From the NCBI RefSeq assembly GCF_014192275.1, contig NZ_JACHXR010000007.1, forward strand, positions 116,344 to 180,343: 64,000 nt of DNA, written 5' to 3'. Under the pieces are notes generated by a model that was not told the DNA's origin, made no database searches, and saw only the letters and a program-made list of their open reading frames with translations. This document shows positions 31,536 through 40,402 of the stretch, piece after piece (within the stretch, counting starts at the first letter, position 1; each line of letters starts with the position of its first letter). The translations under genes were made by a program, and so were the position numbers. The DNA comes from Halomonas stenophila. Its GTDB lineage: Bacteria; Pseudomonadota; Gammaproteobacteria; Pseudomonadales; Halomonadaceae.

Positions 31536-32954
31536 TTACAGGTAACCGTCCTTGCGCAGGGAGGCCGTGGCGGCCGTCAGCGCCTCGTCGAGGATCGCGA
31601 CCACCCGGTCGACGGTCCCGCGGGTCCAGATCAGCGGCGGCGAGACGATGTTCAGATGGCCCACCGGGCGGATGATCAAGCCGCGCTGCTGGGCCTCGAA
31701 GGCGACTCGGTCGCCGACCCGCGCCTCCACCGGCAGCAGCTCCTTGGTAATCTTGTCGGCCACGTTCTCCAGGCACATCATGAAGTGGCTGCCGCGCACG
31801 TCGCCCACGGTGGCGTGGTGCGACAGGGTCCTGAGCTGTTCCTCGAGGTAGGGCCCCACCTCACGGACGTTCTCGCAGATCCCCTCGCGCTCGATGATCT
31901 CGATGTTCTTGAGCGCCGCCGCACAGCTCACCGGATGGCCGGAGTAGGTGAAGCCGGTGCTCAGCACGCCGCCCTTGCGCTGCGGGGTGCCCAGCACCTC
32001 GTAGATCTCGTCGGAGATCAGGGTCGCGCCCAGCGGCGCATAGCCCGAGGACAGTCCCTTGGCGCAGTTGATGATGTCAGGCCGGGTGTCGAACACCGCC
32101 TCGGAGGCGAAGAAGTGCCCCAGGCGGCCGAAGCCGGTGACCACCTCGTCGGCGATGAAGAGGATGTCGTTGGCGCGGCACATCGCCTGCATGCGTGCAT
32201 GATACCCCTCGGGCGCGACCAGCACCCCGCCGGCGCCCATGATCGGCTCGGCGATGAAGGCGGCGATGTTGTCGGCGCCGACCTCGGCGATGGTGTCCTC
32301 GAACTCCCGTACCAGGTGATCGCAGTACTCGGCCTCGCTCATGCCCTCGGGGCGACGGTAGCAGTTCGCCTCGCTGAGGTGGGTCACCAGGTGGTCGAGG
32401 GTGTCGAAGTCCCAGTTGTTGCTCTCGATGCCGGTCAGGGTGGCGGCCAGGTAGGTGGTGCCGTGGTAGGCGTTGTTGCGCGAGAGGATGCGTTTCTTTT
32501 CCGGCTTGCCCAGGCGGTTGAAGTAGTAGTGCACCAGGCGAATGGTGGCGTCGTTGGCCGCCGAACCGCCACAGCTGTAGAAGATGTGGTTGAGGTGCGC
32601 GGGCGCCAGCTCGGCGAGCTTGGCGGCGAGCTCCGCGGCCGGGGCGTTGGACAGGTTGTTGAAGGTCGAGAAGTAGGCCATGCGGGTGGCCTGGTCGGCC
32701 ATGGCCTGGCCGATCTCGGCGCGACCGTGGCCGACGTTGACGCACCACAGCCCGGCGATGCCGTCGATGAACCGATTGCCACGGGAGTCCTGGACGTGGA
32801 TGCCCTCGCTGTCGGTGATCAGGTCGCAGCCTTCCTCGTGGAAGACGCTGAAGTCGGTGAAGGGATGGATGAAGTGATCCTTGTCCTTCTGCCACAGGGT
32901 CTGGGTATCGAGGACGGGGCGATCGGTCGTCGGGCGGATGGTTGTTGTGGTCAT
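31536..32954 (-). CDS. class III (omega) aminotransferase, polyamine/beta-alanine type
   Basis: This 472-residue PLP enzyme resembles SpuC-type putrescine:pyruvate and taurine/beta-alanine:pyruvate transaminases. The PLP lysine is Lys299 in NCAKGLSSGYAPLG. IADEVVTGFGRLG supplies the aspartate that contacts the pyridine nitrogen, and YSCGGSAANDATIRL binds phosphate. The start follows an excellent aggaggt. With the antiporter and agmatine deiminase it forms a minus-strand group, divergent from the carbamoylase and aldehyde dehydrogenase. In this setting putrescine to 4-aminobutanal is the likely reaction. Confidence 0.9.
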   Translation of the reverse strand: MTTTTIRPTTDRPVLDTQTLWQKDKDHFIHPFTDFSVFHEEGCDLITDSEGIHVQDSRGNRFIDGIAGLWCVNVGHGRAEIGQAMADQATRMAYFSTFNNLSNAPAAELAAKLAELAPAHLNHIFYSCGGSAANDATIRLVHYYFNRLGKPEKKRILSRNNAYHGTTYLAATLTGIESNNWDFDTLDHLVTHLSEANCYRRPEGMSEAEYCDHLVREFEDTIAEVGADNIAAFIAEPIMGAGGVLVAPEGYHARMQAMCRANDILFIADEVVTGFGRLGHFFASEAVFDTRPDIINCAKGLSSGYAPLGATLISDEIYEVLGTPQRKGGVLSTGFTYSGHPVSCAAALKNIEIIEREGICENVREVGPYLEEQLRTLSHHATVGDVRGSHFMMCLENVADKITKELLPVEARVGDRVAFEAQQRGLIIRPVGHLNIVSPPLIWTRGTVDRVVAILDEALTAATASLRKDGYL

Positions 32955-33221
32955 GGCGTTACCTCCTGTCGTATGGAGGCCAGCCTAGCCAGGCCCGGGG
33001 AGCGGGCGACATATCCTGATTGGGGTATATCGGGGGCTCGCGCCGCCCTCGTAAGGTGATCTCACGGCACGCATTGCCCCGAATGACCGAGGCCACCGGC
33101 GGTGAACGTATCGAGGGGCGCCGGGGACAGGTCGAAGAAGGGAAACTTAGACCTGTCGACGGAGCAGCCCCGCGCGACAACGTCAACGGCCCTGCCCGAA
33201 CAACGACCAACGAGGCGCACC
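32955..33221. promoter_or_regulatory. divergent region between aminotransferase and carbamoylase genes
   Basis: These 267 bases should hold the divergent promoters of the two arms of the polyamine-like locus. They also hold a 60-base intergenic repeat (33112-33171). I do not see a clear -35/-10 pair; an AT-richer patch (atatcctgattggggtatatc, in 33010-33032) is a possible promoter zone. Confidence 0.4.
33112..33171. repeat. intergenic repeat element, copy A (short form)
   Basis: A 23-base sequence at 33112-33134 is identical to 50369-50391, and a 22-base end (33150-33171) matches 50462-50483 at 20 positions. The two ends form an imperfect inverted repeat around ggggacaggtc / gacctgtc. Copy A has only 15 bases between its ends. 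This looks like a REP-type or MITE-like dispersed element. Confidence 0.7.
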
Positions 33222-34460
33222 ATGACGACTTCCATCGACGGCCAGCGGCTGTGGGACACGCTGATGGCCATGGCCGAGATCGGCCCCACCGCGAACGGCG
33301 GCAGCTGCCGCCTGGCCCTGACTCCCGAGGACGCCGCCGGCCGGCGCCTGCTGCTCGACTGGTGCGAGGCAATCGGCTGCACCTGGCGGGTCGACCGGGT
33401 CGGCAACCTCTTTATCCGCCGCGCCGGCAAGCGCGATGACCTCGAGCCGGTGGGCACCGGCAGCCACCTGGACACCCAGCCCAAGGGCGGCCGCTTCGAC
33501 GGCATCCTCGGCGTGCTGGCCGGGCTCGAGGTGTTCCGCAGCCTGCACGACCGGGGCATCGTCACCGAGCGCCCCCTCGAGCTGGTGGTGTGGACCAACG
33601 AGGAGGGCAGCCGCTTCGCCCCGGCGATGGTCGCCTCGGGCACCTATGCCGGCGAATTCGCCGTCGACGATACCCTGAGTCGTCGCGACGCCGACGGCGT
33701 GACCCTCGGCGAGGCTCTGGAGGCCTGCGGCTATGCCGGCGACCTGCCGGTGGGCGAGCCGCGGCTGGACGGCTTCTTCGAGCTGCATATCGAGCAGGGA
33801 CCGGTCCTCGAGGAGGAAGGGGAGGCCATCGGCGTGGTCACCGGCGTGCAGGGCATGCGCTGGTTCGACGTCACCTTCGCCGGCCAGTCGGCCCATGCCG
33901 GCCCCACCCCGATGCGGCTGCGCCACGACGCCCTGGCCGCGGCGGCGCGCCTGATCGACCGCCTGCAGGCCCACGCCCTGGCCGATGACAGCGGCGACAC
34001 CAAGGTCACCTGCGGCTGCCTGGACATCGAGGCGGCCTCGCGCAACGTCATCCCCGGCGAGGTGCGCCTCACCGTCGACCTGCGCCACGTGGTGGAGGCC
34101 GAGCTGGATGCGCTCCAGGCGGTGTTCGAGCGCGAGCTGGCCGCCGCCGGCGAGACCTTCGGCGTGGCGGTGTCCCGAGAGCGGATCTGGGCCTCGCCGG
34201 TGGTGGCGTTCGCCCCCGAGTGCATCGAGGCCGTGGAGGCCGCGACCCGGGCCCAGGCGGTGCCCTATCGGCGCATGATGAGCGGCGCCGGCCATGATGC
34301 CGTCTACGTCTCGCGCGTCGCCCCCACCTCGATGATCTTCATCCCCTGCCGCGACGGCATCAGCCACAACGAGGCCGAGTACGCCACCCCGGAGCACTGC
34401 AGCCTGGGTGCCCAGGTGCTGTGCGACGCCATGGTCGCGCGTGCCGACCGTCCGACCTGA
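33222..34460 (+). CDS. M20-type Zn-dependent N-carbamoyl hydrolase (hydantoinase/carbamoylase family)
   Basis: This 412-residue protein belongs to the group with beta-ureidopropionase, N-carbamoyl-L-amino acid hydrolase and allantoate amidohydrolase. Metal-site motifs are GTGSHLDTQPKGGRFDG and VVWTNEEGSRFAPAM; HIEQGPVLE and SGAGHDAVYVSRVAPTSMIF are also typical. These enzymes remove a carbamoyl group as CO2 and ammonia. No AguB-type nitrilase is present nearby, so hydrolysis of N-carbamoylputrescine from agmatine deiminase is an attractive but unproven role. The start at 33222 replaces a longer frame whose first 40 codons run through an intergenic repeat. It lies 15 bases before the aldehyde dehydrogenase. 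Confidence 0.88.
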   Translation: MTTSIDGQRLWDTLMAMAEIGPTANGGSCRLALTPEDAAGRRLLLDWCEAIGCTWRVDRVGNLFIRRAGKRDDLEPVGTGSHLDTQPKGGRFDGILGVLAGLEVFRSLHDRGIVTERPLELVVWTNEEGSRFAPAMVASGTYAGEFAVDDTLSRRDADGVTLGEALEACGYAGDLPVGEPRLDGFFELHIEQGPVLEEEGEAIGVVTGVQGMRWFDVTFAGQSAHAGPTPMRLRHDALAAAARLIDRLQAHALADDSGDTKVTCGCLDIEAASRNVIPGEVRLTVDLRHVVEAELDALQAVFERELAAAGETFGVAVSRERIWASPVVAFAPECIEAVEAATRAQAVPYRRMMSGAGHDAVYVSRVAPTSMIFIPCRDGISHNEAEYATPEHCSLGAQVLCDAMVARADRPT

Positions 34461-34475
34461 TCACGGGAGCCCCTG

Positions 34476-35993
34476 ATGACCGATAACCGTCGAATTCCCC
34501 AAACCCGCGACGACTGGCAGGCGCTGGCCGCCTCGCTGAATTTCGAGAAAGGGTTCGAGACCCGCGCCTATATCGACGACGCCTTCGTCGATGCCGCCGA
34601 CGGCGCGACCCTGACCACCACCAACCCGGCCACCGGCGAGGTGCTGGCCGAGGTGGCGAGCTGCGACGCCGCCGACGCCGAGGCCGCGGTGGCGGCCGCG
34701 CGGCGCGCCTTCGACGGCGGCGCCTGGTCGCGCCTGGCCCCGGCGGGCCGAAAGGCCGTGCTGCTGCACCTGGCCGACTTGATGGAGCAGCACAGGCACG
34801 AGCTGGCGTTGCTCGACACCCTGGACATGGGCAAGCCGGTGTCGAGTTCGCTGGGCGACATGGCCGGCGCCGTGGGCTGTCTTCGCCATCACGCCGAGTC
34901 CATCGACAAGCTCTACGGCGAGGTCGCGCCCACCGGCGACGACGCCCTGGGGTTGGTGCTGCGAGAGCCGCTCGGCGTGGTGGCCTCCATCGTGCCGTGG
35001 AACTTCCCGCTGATGATGACCGCCTGGAAGATCGCCCCGGCCTTGGCCGCCGGCAACAGCGTCATCCTCAAGCCCTCGGAGAAGTCGCCGCTCTCGGCGC
35101 TGCGTCTGGCGAGCCTGGCCCGCGAGGCCGGCCTGCCGCGGGGCGTCTTCCAGGTGCTGCCGGGCTTCGGCCACAGCGTGGGCAAGGCGTTGGCACTGTC
35201 GATGGGCGTCGACTGCCTGGCCTTCACCGGCTCCACCGGGGTCGGCAAGCAGCTGATGCAGTACGCCGGCCAGTCGAACCTCAAGAAGGTCTTCCTGGAG
35301 TGCGGCGGCAAGAGCCCGAACCTGGTCTTCGCCGACTGCAAGGACCTGGACCGGGTGGCCGAGCACGCCGCCGCGGCGATCTTCCACAACCAGGGCGAGG
35401 TGTGCATCGCCGGCTCGCGGCTGCTGGTCGAGAATGCGATCCGCGAGGCCTTCGTGGAGAAGGTGCTGGCCGCCGCCGAGCGCATGCAGCCCGGCGACCC
35501 GCTGGACCCGGCGAGCTTTATGGGCGCGATCGTGGATGAAACCCAGCATGCCCGCATCCTGGACTATATCCGCCGCGGCGTGGAGGAAGGCGCGTCGCTA
35601 CGGACAGGAGGGCGTGCCCTCGAGGGGCCGGGGCTGTTTATCCCGCCGACGGTGTTCGACGGCGTCACCGACGCCATGGCCATCGGCCGCGAGGAGATCT
35701 TCGGCCCGGTGCTGGCGGTGTTCGGCTTCGACAGCGAGGAAGAGGCCGTGCGGCTAGCCAACGACAGCGACTACGGCCTGGCGGCGGGACTGTGGAGCCA
35801 GGACATCGATCGCATCATGCGGGTGACGCGGCGGCTGCGCTCGGGCCAGGTGTTCGTCAACAACTGGGCGGACATGGACCAGACGGTGCCCTTCGGCGGC
35901 GTCAAGCAGTCGGGCAACGGCCGCGACAAGTCCCACCACTCGCTGGAGGAGTACTCCGATCTGAAGAGCGTATGGATGACGCTCGCCACTTGA
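34476..35993 (+). CDS. aldehyde dehydrogenase, PuuC/KauB-like
   Basis: This 505-residue NAD(P)-dependent enzyme aligns along its full length with E. coli PuuC (gamma-glutamyl-gamma-aminobutyraldehyde dehydrogenase). Catalytic residues are Glu275 in FLECGGKSPN and Cys310 in NQGEVCIAGSR; PWNFPLMMTAWKIAPALAAG and FGGVKQSGNGRDKS are conserved. In a polyamine pathway it would oxidise 4-aminobutanal to GABA. Directly after the carbamoylase and opposite the transaminase, it completes an agmatine-to-GABA route. Confidence 0.92.
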   Translation: MTDNRRIPQTRDDWQALAASLNFEKGFETRAYIDDAFVDAADGATLTTTNPATGEVLAEVASCDAADAEAAVAAARRAFDGGAWSRLAPAGRKAVLLHLADLMEQHRHELALLDTLDMGKPVSSSLGDMAGAVGCLRHHAESIDKLYGEVAPTGDDALGLVLREPLGVVASIVPWNFPLMMTAWKIAPALAAGNSVILKPSEKSPLSALRLASLAREAGLPRGVFQVLPGFGHSVGKALALSMGVDCLAFTGSTGVGKQLMQYAGQSNLKKVFLECGGKSPNLVFADCKDLDRVAEHAAAAIFHNQGEVCIAGSRLLVENAIREAFVEKVLAAAERMQPGDPLDPASFMGAIVDETQHARILDYIRRGVEEGASLRTGGRALEGPGLFIPPTVFDGVTDAMAIGREEIFGPVLAVFGFDSEEEAVRLANDSDYGLAAGLWSQDIDRIMRVTRRLRSGQVFVNNWADMDQTVPFGGVKQSGNGRDKSHHSLEEYSDLKSVWMTLAT

Positions 35994-36054
35994 GCGTCGT
36001 CTGGCCCCTAGGCGGGGGCGTGAACCCAGCACCACCAACGGAAGGACAACAACA

Positions 36055-37950
36055 ATGCCCAACAAGACCTCGATGCCGAGTCGTGCCCTGCTGGCCGGCG
36101 CGCTGGCCACCCTGAGCGTCGGTGCCACCGCCGAGGCTCAGTCGCCGGCCGATACCGTGCTGCGCGATGGCAGCCTCTACACCGTCGACGCCGAGCACCC
36201 CAGCGCCGAGGCGCTGGCGGTGCGCGACGGGGAGATCGTCTACGTCGGCGACGAGGCCGGCGTGGACGCCTACGTCGGCCCGGACACCCGGGTGATCGAC
36301 CTCGACGGCAGGATGGTGATGCCGGGGCTGCAGGACGCCCATATCCACGGCATCACCGCCGGCCGTGCCCAGTGCGACCTCGACTACCGGCCCCTAAGCG
36401 TCGACGAGTTCACGGCGCATTTCGAGGGCTGCCTCGCCGATCCCGATTTCGGCACCCAGCGAGACGACTGGCTGACGGTCGAGCACTGGTACGTGCAGTT
36501 CCTCAAGCCCCGCGGCACCGAGGTCGACAAGGCGGTGCTGGACGCCATCGACACCGAGCGGCCGATCATCGTCTACGACGTCTGGGGCCACGCGGCCCTG
36601 GCCAACTCCCGGGCCCTCGAGCTGGCCGGCATCGACGCCGACACCCCGGACCCGCAGGGCGGGGTCATCAAGCACGACGACCGGGGCCGGCCGAACGGCT
36701 GGCTCTACGACGACGCCCAGTTCCTGGTGGACGAGGCCATGCCGGAGCGGCCGCCGCTGGATCCCGTCGATGCGGCCCGTCGCGGCCTGGCGGTGCTGGC
36801 CGAGGAGGGCATCACCAGCTTCCAGGCCCAGAGCGAATCGCGGGACACGGTCGAGACCTTCGCCGAGCTGCGCGAGGCCCACGGCCTGACCGCCCGGGCC
36901 CACTTCTTGATCGACTCCGGGGCTAAAACCGGCGACGAGCTGGCGGCCTTCATCGACGAGCTCGACGCCATCCGCGAGGCCGTCGAGAACCCCGAGCGGC
37001 TGCCGCTGCAGGTCCGCGCCTGGCGGCCCGGCGAGCAGGAAGGCCCCCGCCTGGTGGCCGAGCCCGGCGTCTCGGTAGCGGGCGTCGGCGAGGTGATGGC
37101 CGACGGCATCCTGCAGGCGCCCACCCAGACCGCGGCGCTGCTCGAGCCCTATCGCGTCAACGCCGGCAGCGAGGACGCACCGGACTGGCGGCCCGGGGAC
37201 AACCGTGGCGAGGCTTACATCGACGCCGAGACCCTGGGCGAGATGGCGACCCGGTTCGCCGAGCGCGGCTACCAGACGCAGATCCACGCCATCGGCGACC
37301 GCGCGGTGCGCAACACCCTGGACGCCTTCGCCATGCTGCGGGAAGCTGACGCCACCGCGCCGCAGGCCAGCGGCTACGACCGGGTCGGCGACTCGCGGCC
37401 GCTGATGTCCCACGCCGAGCTGGTCGACGCCGCCGATCACGAGCGCTTCGCGGGGCTCGGGGTGGTGCCGGTGATGTCCTACCAATGGGCCAAGCCGGCG
37501 CCGGACTCCACCGATGCGGTGAAGCCCTACCTCGGCGCCGAGCGCTGGGCCGGCTACGAGCCGGAGGGCGAGCTCGCCGCGGCGGGCGCGAAGATCGCCT
37601 ACGGCAGCGACTATCCGGTGGACCCGCTCGACCACTGGTTCGCCCTCGAGGCGGCGGTGCTGCGCGAGGCCGACTGGGGGCCGGAGTTCCCGGCCTATGC
37701 CGGCGACCTCAACGCCGAGCAGCAGGCCCTGTCGCTGGACGCGGCGATCCGCGGCATCACCCTCAACGCCGCCTACGCCATGCACCAGGACGAGGTCACC
37801 GGCTCGCTGGAAGTCGGCAAGCTCGCCGACCTGCTGGTCCTCGACCGGAACCTGTTCGAGGTCCCGGCCGAGGACATCTCCGAGACCCAAGTGCTGATGA
37901 CCATGGTCGGCGGCGACGTCGTTCATCGCGCCGAGGACTTCCAGCCCTAG
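36055..37950 (+). CDS. secreted YtcJ-like metal-dependent amidohydrolase
   Basis: This 631-residue protein has an N-terminal signal peptide (ALLAGALATLSVGATAEAQ). It is of the amidohydrolase-3 (YtcJ/exoenzyme regulatory) family: PGLQDAHIHGITAG, HAIGDRAVRNTLDAF, MSHAELVDAADHERF and YGSDYPVDPLDHWFALEA carry the metal and substrate residues. Substrates of this family are mostly unknown; N-acyl or amide compounds are likely. As the last gene of the plus-strand arm, before a perfect terminator, it may release the locus's substrate in the periplasm. Confidence 0.87.
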   Translation: MPNKTSMPSRALLAGALATLSVGATAEAQSPADTVLRDGSLYTVDAEHPSAEALAVRDGEIVYVGDEAGVDAYVGPDTRVIDLDGRMVMPGLQDAHIHGITAGRAQCDLDYRPLSVDEFTAHFEGCLADPDFGTQRDDWLTVEHWYVQFLKPRGTEVDKAVLDAIDTERPIIVYDVWGHAALANSRALELAGIDADTPDPQGGVIKHDDRGRPNGWLYDDAQFLVDEAMPERPPLDPVDAARRGLAVLAEEGITSFQAQSESRDTVETFAELREAHGLTARAHFLIDSGAKTGDELAAFIDELDAIREAVENPERLPLQVRAWRPGEQEGPRLVAEPGVSVAGVGEVMADGILQAPTQTAALLEPYRVNAGSEDAPDWRPGDNRGEAYIDAETLGEMATRFAERGYQTQIHAIGDRAVRNTLDAFAMLREADATAPQASGYDRVGDSRPLMSHAELVDAADHERFAGLGVVPVMSYQWAKPAPDSTDAVKPYLGAERWAGYEPEGELAAAGAKIAYGSDYPVDPLDHWFALEAAVLREADWGPEFPAYAGDLNAEQQALSLDAAIRGITLNAAYAMHQDEVTGSLEVGKLADLLVLDRNLFEVPAEDISETQVLMTMVGGDVVHRAEDFQP

Positions 37951-38037
37951 GCCGATCTCCCTGCGACATCGGGGCGCCGCCAGCGGTGCCTTCGAGGTTC
38001 ATCGACGTGCCATTGGGGAACGCTTTCCACGTCGTTT

Positions 38038-38061
38038 GCCGGCCCTCGGGCCGGCTTTTTT
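38038..38061 (+). terminator. intrinsic terminator after the YtcJ-like gene
   Basis: A perfect 8-bp stem (gccggccc / gggccggc) with a minimal loop is followed by six T, 87 bases after the stop. Confidence 0.9.
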
Positions 38062-38137
38062 GGTGGCGCGCCCGGCGAGAGGGAATCGCGTATCCTGTCG
38101 TCCAACCGTCGAGAGAGCGCCCGAGGAGGCTCCCGCC

Positions 38138-39049
38138 ATGCGCCGTCTGCCCTCGTTGACCGCGCTGCGCACCTTCGAGTGCGCCGCCCGCCATGCCCAC
38201 TTCGGCCGCGCCGCGGCGGAGCTGTGCGTCACCGACAGCGCCGTCAGCCACCAGGTCCGCCAGCTGGAAGAGCAGCTCGGGGCGACGCTGTTCGTGCGCC
38301 GCGGGCGCCACATGCAGCCCACGCCCCAGGCCCGGCGCCTGCTGCACAGCCTGCAGCAGGCCTTCGAGCGGGTCGGCGAGGCCTGCGAGGCGATCGCCGC
38401 CCCGGATACCCAGGCTGCGCTGCAGGTGGCCGTGCCCGCCGAGCTGGCCCAGAAGTGGCTGGTGGGGCGGCTGGACGACTTCTGCCGTCGGTACCCGCAC
38501 ATCGACCTGCACCTGCATGCCCGGGCCTACGACGTCCAGGACGTCGGCCCCGACCTCGACCTGGCGATCATCTACGGCGCCGGGCCGGCGGATGCCCACG
38601 AGCTCTTCGTGCGCCCCCTGCCGCCGCTGCACTTCTTCCCGGTGTGCAGCCCGGGGCTGTTCAATGCGGGCGGCCTGACCCGACCGGAGGACCTGGCCCG
38701 CTGCCGGCTGCTGCACGACGACCAGGACGGCGGCACCTGGGCCGCCTGGCTGGCCACTCACGCCGGCGACGCCCGGGCCGGACGCAACCTCTACTTCGAA
38801 CATGCCGGCCTGGCCCTGGAAGCCGCCGCGAACGGCCTGGGCGTGGCGCTCGGCGATGCGCTGACGGCCTCGGAGGACCTGACACGAGGGCGGCTGGTGC
38901 GCCCCTTCGCCGCCAGCGTGGGCTCGCTCGGCCAGTACGCGCTGGTCTGCGACCGCCAGCGCCTCGAGCGGCCGGCAGTCGCGCACTTCATCGACTGGTG
39001 CGTCGCGCTTCTCGAGACCCCTGAATTCCATTCAAGGGTGGCGCAATAA
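38138..39049 (+). CDS. LysR-family transcriptional regulator, GcvA-like
   Basis: This 303-residue protein has the N-terminal helix-turn-helix typical of LysR proteins of the GcvA type (SLTALRTFECAARHAHFGRA, TDSAVSHQVRQLEEQLGATLF), followed by a type 2 periplasmic-like effector domain. The ATG at 38138 follows gaggagg and gives the usual length. The gene lies between the polyamine-like cluster and a second agmatine deiminase 70 bases downstream, so it probably controls one or both. Confidence 0.9.
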   Translation: MRRLPSLTALRTFECAARHAHFGRAAAELCVTDSAVSHQVRQLEEQLGATLFVRRGRHMQPTPQARRLLHSLQQAFERVGEACEAIAAPDTQAALQVAVPAELAQKWLVGRLDDFCRRYPHIDLHLHARAYDVQDVGPDLDLAIIYGAGPADAHELFVRPLPPLHFFPVCSPGLFNAGGLTRPEDLARCRLLHDDQDGGTWAAWLATHAGDARAGRNLYFEHAGLALEAAANGLGVALGDALTASEDLTRGRLVRPFAASVGSLGQYALVCDRQRLERPAVAHFIDWCVALLETPEFHSRVAQ

Positions 39050-39119
39050 TCGTCGTTGGTGCGTCACGAGAGGTCGGGCCTAGCATCGGAATACCCCAAC
39101 AACGAGAACGAGGTGTTCC

Positions 39120-40238
39120 ATGGCGCGCTTGCTGACCTCCCTGCCCAAGGCCGACGGTTTCCGGCTGCCCGGCGAGTTCGAACCCAAGGCCGGCTGCTGG
39201 CTGGGCTGGCCGGAGCGCCCGGACGTGTGGCGCAACGGCGGCAAGCCGGCGCAGCGGGTGTGGGCCGGGATCGCCGCCGCCATCGCCGAGAGCGAGCCGG
39301 TCACCGTCTGCGCCTCCGCCGCCCAGTTCGCCAACGCCCGGCGACTGCTGCCGCCCTCGGTGCGGGTGGTGGAGATGACCTGCAACGATAGCTGGTTCCG
39401 CGACAGCGGGCCGGCCTTCGTGGTCAACGACGCCACCGGCGAGGTGCGTGGGGTGGACCTCGAGTTCAACGCCTACGGCGGCCTCGACGGCGGCCTGTAC
39501 TTTCCCTGGGACCAGGACGACCAGATCGCCCGGAAGGTGCTCGAGATCGAGGGGCTGGACCGCTACCGGGCGCCGTTCATCGCCGAGATGGGCGGTATCC
39601 AGTCAGACGGCCAGGGCACCCTGCTGACCACCGAGCAGTGCCTGCTCAACCGCAACCGCAATGGCCACCTGGGCAAGGACGCGGTGACCCGGCATCTCGA
39701 GGACTACCTCGGCGCCGAGCGGGTGATCTGGCTGCCGCGAGGCTGCAAGTTCGACGAGACCGACGGCCACATCGATGACCTGGCCTGCTTCGTGCGCCCC
39801 GGCGAGGTGCTGCTGCAGTGGACCGACGACCGCGACGACCCGCAGTGGGAGATCTACCAGGAGGCGTATGAGGTGTTGAAGAGCTCCCGAGACGCCCGTG
39901 GGCGCGAGCTCACCGTGCACAAGATGCCTCAGCCGCGGGCCCTGGAGTGGACGGCCGAGGAAGCCGAGGGCCTGGACCAGGTCGACGGCACTCACCCGCG
40001 CCAGGCCGGCACCCGCATCTGCACCTCCTACATCAACTACTACGCCGGCAACTCGGTGATCGTGGTGCCGCTGTTCGGCGATCCCAACGATCGCGTCGCC
40101 CAGGCCACCCTGGCCGAACTGTTCCCCCGTCACCGCATCGTCCGCATCGAGGGCTCCCGCGAGATCCTGCTCGGCGGCGGCAACGTCGCCTGCATCACCA
40201 TGCCCCAGTACGCCGCCCCGACGCCGACCGGCGGCTGA
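39120..40238 (+). CDS. aguA: agmatine deiminase (second copy)
   Basis: This 372-residue protein is clearly paralogous to the one at 28822: it repeats EFNAYGGLDGGLYFPWDQDDQ, WLPRGCKFDETDGHIDDLACF and the catalytic Cys358 in GGGNVACITMPQ. Differences fall near the active site, for example NDSWFRDSGPAFV here versus NDAWMRDVGPTFL in the other copy, so the two may prefer different guanidino compounds or respond to different signals. It follows a LysR gene and precedes an MFS carrier. Confidence 0.92.
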   Translation: MARLLTSLPKADGFRLPGEFEPKAGCWLGWPERPDVWRNGGKPAQRVWAGIAAAIAESEPVTVCASAAQFANARRLLPPSVRVVEMTCNDSWFRDSGPAFVVNDATGEVRGVDLEFNAYGGLDGGLYFPWDQDDQIARKVLEIEGLDRYRAPFIAEMGGIQSDGQGTLLTTEQCLLNRNRNGHLGKDAVTRHLEDYLGAERVIWLPRGCKFDETDGHIDDLACFVRPGEVLLQWTDDRDDPQWEIYQEAYEVLKSSRDARGRELTVHKMPQPRALEWTAEEAEGLDQVDGTHPRQAGTRICTSYINYYAGNSVIVVPLFGDPNDRVAQATLAELFPRHRIVRIEGSREILLGGGNVACITMPQYAAPTPTGG

Positions 40239-40402
40239 GCCGGCGCGCCCGGCCGTCGCCCCTCGTGCGGCGGCCGTGGCCTTATCCCCCAGCTCGACAG
40301 TCGGCCCCAGCGGCCGCCGGTGCCCCTCCTGCGCGGGGCGCCAGGGGCCCCTGCGGCCGGAACCGACTCGACAACAACCAACAAGCGAGTGAGGTATCCA
40401 CG

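Noticed and set aside
33222..34460. Allantoate amidohydrolase of purine breakdown
   Set aside because: The family fits, but no other purine or ureide genes are present; the polyamine-like neighbours favour another carbamoyl substrate. Not fully excluded.
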